From positions 1 to 55,644 of the forward strand of contig JAUICH010000034.1 in assembly GCA_030427505.1 (NCBI GenBank): a stretch of DNA of 55,644 nucleotides. Direction: 5' to 3'. This document shows, one piece after another, positions 50,976 through 55,644 of the stretch. Position 1 is the first letter of the stretch; each line of letters opens with the position of its first letter. A model generated the notes under the pieces. The model saw nothing but the letters and a program-made list of their open reading frames with translations, was not told the origin of the DNA and searched no databases. Made by a program: the position numbers and the translations under genes. Source of the stretch: Verrucomicrobiia bacterium (GTDB lineage: Bacteria; Verrucomicrobiota; Verrucomicrobiia; Verrucomicrobiales; DEV007).

Positions 50976-51950
50976 TCAAGAGGCCGCTTCTGAAAGCAAC
51001 TGCTTCAGGGTGGCGAAGTCTTTCTTCGTTGCCTTGACGATCCTGTTGTGAAAGTCACCATCCTTTTCCTTCAGGTACTCCACATGGAGGCTGATGGGTC
51101 CGGTATAGCCGGAAGCGAGAAGGGTTTTGTAGAAGCCCTTGTCCACCGCGCCGTCGCCCAGGGGACCCCAGGCCACGGTGTTGTCCAGGAATTGCGGTTC
51201 TTTGATATAAACCGCGCCGAAGTGGGGACGCATGAGGGCGAAGTTGATGGGCCAGCACTTGGCGCCTTCCACGGTGGCGTGACCGATGTCGTAGCAGCTG
51301 GCCAGGTATTCCGTGGGATGGTCCTTGATCAGCTCGTACAGGTCCCACAAGGGAGCGCCCACGTACTTGTTCCCAGAGTGATTCTGATAGACGGCCTGGA
51401 TGCCGATTTCTTTGTTCAGAGCGACCAGGTCTTTCAGTTTGGGGCGGATTTCGTCGAGCTGGGCCGGGATGGGCTTAGAGAGGTCATATTTGAAGTAGGC
51501 CATCCGGTAGCGCTTGATGCCGAGCGCGGCGGCGGTGCGCAACACGGTCTCGGTGTGCTGTTCGTCCGAGACTTCGTTGATGCCGGAGGTCATGATGAGG
51601 ATTTCGAGGTCCCGCTTTTTCATGGCCTCGGCCATCTTGGGTAGATCTTCCTCCACGTTCTCAGGGAGCACATGACCGCCGGGCCGGACGGGTGCTTCAA
51701 TGCCGTCGAACCCGATCTCCGCGATGAGGTCTGCGACTTCGTCATAACTGAGGTGCTGGAAAACCTTGGTAAACGTGCAGAAGGGGTTTTGCACCGGCAC
51801 GGCGCTGGTGCCGGCGGCAGAGGCAGAAGGAGCCGAGGCCCACGAGGCTGACGCCAAAGCGCCGCCCGCTACCGCGCAGGAGCGGGAAAGGAAGGAACGG
51901 CGGGAGAGCGGCGCGGATGATGGGCCGGAAGAAGTGGCGGGGGATTTCAT
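50976..51950 (-). CDS. Tat-exported sugar phosphate isomerase/epimerase-like TIM barrel
   Basis: 324 aa. The N terminus carries SRRSFLSRSCAVAGGALASA, a twin-arginine signal. The mature part is an AP-endonuclease-2/xylose-isomerase-like TIM barrel with FDGIEAPVRPGG, an ILIMTSGIN strand, VYQNHSGN and SCYDIGHATVEG, then YIKEP and ISLHVEYLKEKDG. These carry the His, Glu and Asp that usually bind a divalent metal. Such proteins are common in heterotrophic Verrucomicrobiota and Planctomycetota and often take part in sugar or inositol-like breakdown. The substrate is unknown. Confidence 0.85.
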   Translation of the reverse strand: MKSPATSSGPSSAPLSRRSFLSRSCAVAGGALASASWASAPSASAAGTSAVPVQNPFCTFTKVFQHLSYDEVADLIAEIGFDGIEAPVRPGGHVLPENVEEDLPKMAEAMKKRDLEILIMTSGINEVSDEQHTETVLRTAAALGIKRYRMAYFKYDLSKPIPAQLDEIRPKLKDLVALNKEIGIQAVYQNHSGNKYVGAPLWDLYELIKDHPTEYLASCYDIGHATVEGAKCWPINFALMRPHFGAVYIKEPQFLDNTVAWGPLGDGAVDKGFYKTLLASGYTGPISLHVEYLKEKDGDFHNRIVKATKKDFATLKQLLSEAAS

Positions 51951-52034
51951 GGAAATGATTGGAAAGTGATAAGGGAGGAAAAACTATCGGTTCTTGTCAC
52001 GGCTCGCAAGGGTTGAGATGCTGGCGGTCAGCCG

Positions 52035-52409
52035 ATGATGGAGGAACTCAGCAATCTGGACAAACTTCGAACGTTGGGAGCCTTTGTGTTCTACGTGGTG
52101 TTCTGGGCGCTGATGACTTGGGGAGTGGTGGTGATGTTTTTCCGGTGGAAAAGCCTGCGGAGTTTTCTCGCCATGGCGGGGGCGGTGTTGATCTTGGTGA
52201 GTTCCATCGCGCACCTGATCGGGATGGGATTTCTGGTAACGGATCCGGAGCGGTTTCCCGTGGGAGGGGACTGGTTTGCCCAGCTCATGAGAGGGGTGAT
52301 GACGGGTCAAAATGTGGGAATGGTCCTCTTAGGTATTGGGTTTTTGGCGCTGGCCTACCGGTTCGTGCCGGGTGGCGGGATGCGCGGGCGAGAAGGCAAT
52401 CACCCATAA
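52035..52409 (+). CDS. Small integral membrane protein, unknown
   Basis: 124 aa (ATGATG at 52035/52038). Three hydrophobic helices are visible, around residues 15-36 (GAFVFYVVFWALMTWGVVVMFF), 43-68 (FLAMAGAVLILVSSIAHLIGMGFLV) and 90-110 (GVMTGQNVGMVLLGIGFLALAYRF). A short extracytoplasmic loop (TDPERFPVGGDW) joins the last two. No family was recognised. It is followed by a 56-codon membrane protein gene that may belong to the same unit. Confidence 0.65.
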   Translation: MMEELSNLDKLRTLGAFVFYVVFWALMTWGVVVMFFRWKSLRSFLAMAGAVLILVSSIAHLIGMGFLVTDPERFPVGGDWFAQLMRGVMTGQNVGMVLLGIGFLALAYRFVPGGGMRGREGNHP

Positions 52410-52486
52410 GATTGACAATTAATTATAAATATCATAATATCGGGTGAGCATTCCTTCCGGGTTCTTCCGGAGTTTCTTACCTGGTC

Positions 52487-52657
52487 ATGAACAGCGCCGC
52501 CTTTTGCATTTTTCTGGGCTCTTCGATTTTCGGAGCCGCTGGGTGGTGGATTGGTAACTTCTTCGGCTTTGTGCCGGCATTGATTGTGAGCACGGTGCTC
52601 AGTTTTGTCGGCATGTGGGCTGGCTGGAAGTTTGATCGCGATCACTTTTCCTACTGA
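52487..52657 (+). CDS. 56-aa membrane protein
   Basis: The frame from ATG 52487 to TGA 52657 reads MNSAAFCIFLGSSIFGAAGW and then WIGNFFGFVPALIVSTVLSF, VGMWAGWKFDRDHFSY. It has two hydrophobic helices and a charged C terminus, like many small stand-alone membrane proteins that share the GxWxGxxxDRD end. CGGAG lies about 15 bases upstream, longer than usual. It is separated by 77 bp from the preceding membrane protein gene. Confidence 0.6.
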   Translation: MNSAAFCIFLGSSIFGAAGWWIGNFFGFVPALIVSTVLSFVGMWAGWKFDRDHFSY

Positions 52658-52798
52658 GGGCCGATTGTGGCCGAGGGGAGAGTTCTTCCACGTTTTGCCC
52701 GGGGTACGAATGTGCGCCGGAAAACCGCGTTCCTAGTTCTCGCCGGAATTCGCCGGGTGTGTTATGTACCCGGTGCGAAAATTCAATAATTCCTACCC

Positions 52799-53749
52799 GT
52801 GAAGATTCTGAAATTCCTTTGTGTAAGTCTGTTAGGGCTGAGTGCGTTACCGGCCTTTGGCCAGGGCCAGTTCAGCCAGAGTAATGGCGTGGTGACGGTC
52901 AATCTGGGGGGCGAAACGCTCACTCAGTATCACTACAAGGATGTGATCCGGCCCTTTTTTCACCCCTTGATCGGGCCGAATGGCGTGTCCGTGGTGCGGG
53001 CCTGGCCTGTTGAGGAAGCCGCGCCCGGCGAAGCGGAAGACCACGTACACCATCGCGGACTGTGGTATGCGCACGGGGACGTCAACGGCGTCGATTTCTG
53101 GCACGACGACAAAGAGAACAGCGGCAAGATAGAGCACGTCAGTTTTGGCGCGATGCGGGCGGAGGGGAACTCCGTGCTTTTTCAGTCCCGAAACAAGTGG
53201 GTGGGACCGGACGGTAAGGTGCAATGCACGGATACCCGGGATCACCGGTTTGAAAAACAGGAAGATGGGACGGTCATCGTAGACCTCACCATTGCGATCC
53301 ATGCGTCGGAAGGAGACGTCGTTTTTCAGGATACGAAGGAGGGTAGCATGGCCATGCGAGTGGCGCCCACAATCCGCCTGGAGGGCGAAGTGGCCAAGGG
53401 CGGCATCCTGAACAGCAACGGCGACGAGGGAAAGGAAGCCTGGGGTAAGCGGGCGAACTGGTGCGACTTCTTCGGGCCCGACGGAAGTGGTGAGATGGTA
53501 CACATCGCCATGTTCGATCACCCGTCCAATCCCGTTCATCCGACATGGTGGCATGCCCGGCAATACGGTTTGTTTGCAGCGAATCCGTTCGGAAAGTCCA
53601 ATTTTGAAGGGGAGAAGGACAAGAGTGAGGGAAATTTCACCATCAAGAATGGCGAGACGAGTACCTGGCGCTACCGGGTGATCATCCGGGCTGGCGAACC
53701 GGACAAGGCCGCGATTGAAGAGGATTACCAAGCCTACTCAAAGCAGTAG
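52799..53749 (+). CDS. DUF6807 (PmoA-type) family secreted protein
   Basis: 316 aa from a GTG at 52799. A signal peptide (ILKFLCVSLLGLSALPAFG) precedes the domain. Visible elements are LTQYHYKDVIRPFFHPLIGPNGVSVVRAWP, EDHVHHRGLWYAHGDVNGVDFWHDD and a late SNPVHPTWWHARQYGLFAANPFG. These HxHHRG- and HPTWWHARxYGLFAANPFG-type motifs are typical of the DUF6807 proteins annotated as PmoA in Planctomycetota and Verrucomicrobiota genomes. They usually accompany sugar catabolism genes. Despite the name there is no link to methane oxidation here. The activity is unknown. Confidence 0.88.
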   Translation: MKILKFLCVSLLGLSALPAFGQGQFSQSNGVVTVNLGGETLTQYHYKDVIRPFFHPLIGPNGVSVVRAWPVEEAAPGEAEDHVHHRGLWYAHGDVNGVDFWHDDKENSGKIEHVSFGAMRAEGNSVLFQSRNKWVGPDGKVQCTDTRDHRFEKQEDGTVIVDLTIAIHASEGDVVFQDTKEGSMAMRVAPTIRLEGEVAKGGILNSNGDEGKEAWGKRANWCDFFGPDGSGEMVHIAMFDHPSNPVHPTWWHARQYGLFAANPFGKSNFEGEKDKSEGNFTIKNGETSTWRYRVIIRAGEPDKAAIEEDYQAYSKQ

Positions 53750-53832
53750 GTGGGGTTCGAAGCGGAAGGCGGAAGTCCCGGAACAAAGGGGCGATCCGCC
53801 GCTGACATTCGAAGATCAGGCTTCCGAAAATG

Positions 53833-53866
53833 GAAAGCGCGCCTGGAGGGGGACAGGCGCGCTTTC
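53833..53866. terminator. Strong hairpin between convergent genes
   Basis: GAAAGCGCGCCTG (53833-53845) pairs perfectly with CAGGCGCGCTTTC (53854-53866) around an eight-base loop. It lies 84 bp after the DUF6807 stop and 102 bp before the end of the minus-strand secreted-protein gene, so it can end transcription from both sides. There is no U run. Confidence 0.6.
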
Positions 53867-53967
53867 GGCTGGCTCTCGAACCGGATCGGTAGGAGAAGCG
53901 TTGGGTTAGGGAATACAGGGAATGGTCTCTGGTTCTTGGAATCGATCTGTTCTGAGATTGCCGGTTC

Positions 53968-54297
53968 TTAGCGGCAATGGTTGTGACGATCGTAGTGATA
54001 GCGCGGGCTGCCGAAGCGGAAGCTGAATCCGTAGCTGGAACCGCGGTCGTGATAGTCGTACGAACGATGGTAGTGCGAGCTGCCGCGGCCGCAGTTTGAA
54101 TGGTAGTTGGTGACCCAACCGTAAACAGCACGCCCGCAGTGGTCGTAGCCGACGACTTTGTAGTAGGCGTAGACGGGTTTGTGGCAATACCCGCAATGGC
54201 TGACGGTGCGGCAGCTGCTGTGGCCTGCTTCAGCCTGTTTGGGGGCAAAGGCGAGGACGGCAAAGGCCGCTGCGATGATAGCGATGAACTTTTTCAT
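53968..54297 (-). CDS. Small secreted Cys/His/Tyr-rich protein
   Basis: 109 aa. A signal peptide (KKFIAIIAAAFAVLAFAPKQAEA) is followed by a mature part rich in Cys, His, Tyr, Ser and Arg: HSSCRTVSHCGYCHKPVYAYYKVVG, YDHCGRAVYGWVTNYHSNCGRGSSHYHRSYDYHD, and a final FGSPRYHYDRHNHC. Four or more cysteines in C-x5-C-x2-C and later single positions could form disulfides or bind metal. No family is recognised. The gene is single and ends 102 bp from the hairpin at 53833-53866. Confidence 0.65.
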   Translation of the reverse strand: MKKFIAIIAAAFAVLAFAPKQAEAGHSSCRTVSHCGYCHKPVYAYYKVVGYDHCGRAVYGWVTNYHSNCGRGSSHYHRSYDYHDRGSSYGFSFRFGSPRYHYDRHNHCR

Positions 54298-54601
54298 GTG
54301 TCTGATCGGATTCGGGTTTGGATTCCTCTATTTGGGTGGTCTCCCTGCAGCCGGTGGCTTGGAGGCATTGTTTTCGGGGAAGCAACGCCTCGTTTTCTGA
54401 AAGAGAGCGCCGCGTTCAGAAAATTCGACGAGGGCCCGCGGAACTTTATTCAGCGCCGTGGCATTTTTTTCGACGAGGCCGTGAGTGGAGAAAGAGAGAC
54501 GCCGTCCACACTGCCTAGAGCCGTGGCGGAACGACTTATCCAAACAGGGGTTTCCGCAGATTCTTCGGAGCGAAAGAATAGGGAGGCAGCCGTTGAGCCA
54601 C
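54298..54601. other. Intergenic region with a solitary IS5-type terminus
   Basis: No gene is supported in these 304 bp. A single terminus GTCCACACTGC (54504-54514) plus CTAG (54515-54518) matches the inverted end of the MITE at 4304-4522 and the IS end at 55524. The match stops after GTGGAC, where the next bases become GGC instead of AAATT. No partner end is found upstream, so it is probably a deletion remnant. A minus-strand frame of 71 codons (54328-54543) crosses it without any recognisable feature. Confidence 0.55.
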
Positions 54602-55369
54602 TCAGTTTTTTGTCTCCTGGGGCGGACTGGTCAGACTGATCTCGAGGGTGTGGGCTTTGATGATCTCTGCCAACTGAGCGGCGTTGGATTCCCAGCGCTT
54701 CTCCTGCGGCAGGAAAGTAAAACCGGGTGGTTCGTTTTCCTGAGATTCGATCATTTCCAGGCTGACCCGGAAATACGTCTCCAGGTCTTCCCAGAGCGCG
54801 TATTCCGCGCCTCCATTTCGCCATTTCAAAACCTGGCCGAATCGGTGGCTTTCGGGATTGACGTTTACACAGGTAACGCCGGAGGCGTAAAAGACGGGAT
54901 ACCAATCTGACGAGGGTGAACCCGCGAGGGAGAGGCCTTTGTTGTTCCGTAATTCCCGGTAGTGCTTGGCAGAACTGGTGAGTGACATGAAAACATGCCT
55001 CACCGGGATATGGAGATGCTGACTTTCGGCCGCGCCGGGGAGGTGGCCGTCGGAGGTTTCATAAAGCCCCCGCAGTTCGGGAGGGAAGGAAATGGAAAGG
55101 GACCTTTCGATTTGGGCGATCCGGTGGGGCGGATTTCCCGGAGCCAGAGCGGAATCCAGAGATTGGCCGGTAATCGACTCGATCCCCCGCCGGAGATCCG
55201 ACCAGGCGGCCAGGGTGCTTTCCCGCCTGTCAGGCGGGGGGGGAGTCGAGACAAGCGTTGGCTCCGGAGCGGCTGCTGGGAGGAAAGTGGTCCTGGAGAA
55301 GAAATAAAACCCTAGTGACAGAAAAAGGGCGATGGCAATGAGAGCGGTAACGATAGCAATCCAGCGCAT
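54602..55369 (-). CDS. Membrane-anchored SUKH (SMI1/KNR4)-domain protein
   Basis: 255 aa. A transmembrane or signal anchor (WIAIVTALIAIALFLSLGFYFF) covers residues 3-24, with a Pro-rich linker. The SUKH domain (about 80-200) has RIAQIERSLSISFPPELRGLYETSDGHLP, followed later by YPVFYASGVTCVNVNPES, FGQVLKWRNGG and ALWEDLETYFRVSLEMI. SUKH proteins frequently neutralise polymorphic toxins, or act in signalling. No toxin gene is adjacent. Membrane anchoring of a SUKH domain is less usual than the soluble form. Confidence 0.78.
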   Translation of the reverse strand: MRWIAIVTALIAIALFLSLGFYFFSRTTFLPAAAPEPTLVSTPPPPDRRESTLAAWSDLRRGIESITGQSLDSALAPGNPPHRIAQIERSLSISFPPELRGLYETSDGHLPGAAESQHLHIPVRHVFMSLTSSAKHYRELRNNKGLSLAGSPSSDWYPVFYASGVTCVNVNPESHRFGQVLKWRNGGAEYALWEDLETYFRVSLEMIESQENEPPGFTFLPQEKRWESNAAQLAEIIKAHTLEISLTSPPQETKN

Positions 55370-55523
55370 GAGATAGAGGCTAAGTTACCGGCGCTCCACA
55401 GGCGCCAAAGAAGCGCCAGCGTACCCCCAAATCCCGGTTTCTCTTGAGGAATCCGGGAACATAAGCGCTATACCGTATGAATCAAACGCTGGTTAGCTCT
55501 GGTGGGGTATCATCACTAACAGA

Positions 55524-55543
55524 CTAGGCAGAGTGGACAAATT
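55524..55543. mobile_element. Left end of the IS5-type element (CTAG + terminal repeat)
   Basis: CTAG (55524-55527) followed by GCAGAGTGGACAAATT (55528-55543) matches the MITE ends at 4304 and 4522 and the solitary end at 54518. This is the boundary of the insertion sequence, whose body extends to the right, out of the window. About 150 bp separate it from the SUKH gene start (55369). Confidence 0.78.
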
Positions 55544-55644
55544 CAGATTTGATCCAATCGACGATGGCAGAGAGGGTTACGAAGCCCATGTAGGTTTCAG
55601 CGAGTTTGTCGTAGCGAGTGGCCACGCGCCGGTAGGATTTGATC
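55524..55644 (-). CDS. IS5-type transposase, C-terminal end, runs off window
   Basis: The minus-strand reading from the window edge gives IKSYRRVATRYDKLAETYMG, FVTLSAIVDWIKSEFVHSA, stop. The RRxATRYDK...F-x-FV-x-L-x-AI-x-DWIK pattern is the C-terminal end of IS5-family DDE transposases, after the catalytic residues. The last codons lie inside the terminal inverted repeat. The stop TAG is the CTA of the flanking CTAG, so the element seems to use its target site as stop. The rest of the transposase lies beyond the window. Confidence 0.8.
   Translation of the reverse strand, partial: IKSYRRVATRYDKLAETYMGFVTLSAIVDWIKSEFVHSA

Noticed and set aside
54328-54543. 71-codon minus-strand frame crossing the solitary transposon end
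   Set aside because: It spans a degenerate repeat, has no start signal and no similarity that I can recognise, so it is not annotated as a gene.

Overview
The window is a chromosome segment of roughly 58-60% GC from a Gram-negative bacterium. The gene set suggests a Verrucomicrobiota-type organism (inference): a lone sulfatase, a DUF6807/PmoA-family protein, a Tat-exported TIM-barrel sugar isomerase-like protein, an isolated H-X9-DG-type pseudopilin, an MlaFED lipid transport set, an RNase HIII and a cdaA-glmM cluster. Most genes are housekeeping genes. Accessory material is concentrated at both window edges and between about 40 and 50 kb.

Region by region. 1-7.5 kb: the N-terminal part of a two-partner-secretion exoprotein, a Ser/Lys/Tyr-rich lipoprotein, a sulfatase, a cupin, a MITE abutting a glycine-zipper lipoprotein, an aspartate aminotransferase and a tandem NDK-like protein. 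7.6-10.4 kb: mlaE-mlaF-mlaD (minus), divergent from carB. 13.8-23.5 kb: a pseudopilin, a secreted protein, a divergent dihydropteroate synthase paralogue, a HAD phosphatase, a LysR regulator, xerD, miaB, a heptosyltransferase-like GT9, rnc and tRNA-His. 23.7-30 kb: a sterol-desaturase/CPBP fusion, a DUF1802 protein, then the minus-strand operon folP-cdaA-(minimal cdaR)-glmM-bioD, which links folate, c-di-AMP signalling and cell-wall precursor synthesis. 30-36 kb: a plus-strand run with acylphosphatase, an ABC-2 exporter with a TPR-like partner, a metallophosphoesterase and a second GT9. 36-40 kb: HU/IHF, rnhC, mutY and an orphan trpB.

40-50 kb is the most unusual part. Three tandem paralogues of an unrecognised 512-518 aa membrane-anchored family lie directly after trpB. 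A DUF945 protein, a decayed hflX 3' fragment and an operon made of an ECF sigma factor, a small membrane protein and a fourth paralogue follow. This operon converges on the intact hflX. A 202-bp MITE sits exactly between the two convergent stop codons. 50-55.6 kb holds a sugar isomerase-like protein, small membrane and secreted proteins, a DUF6807 protein, a membrane-anchored SUKH protein, and the 3' end of an IS5-type transposase that runs off the window.

A unifying observation is that two different MITE families and the IS element sit at CTAG/TTAG sites coinciding with stop codons. The IS transposase also appears to take its stop codon from the target site.
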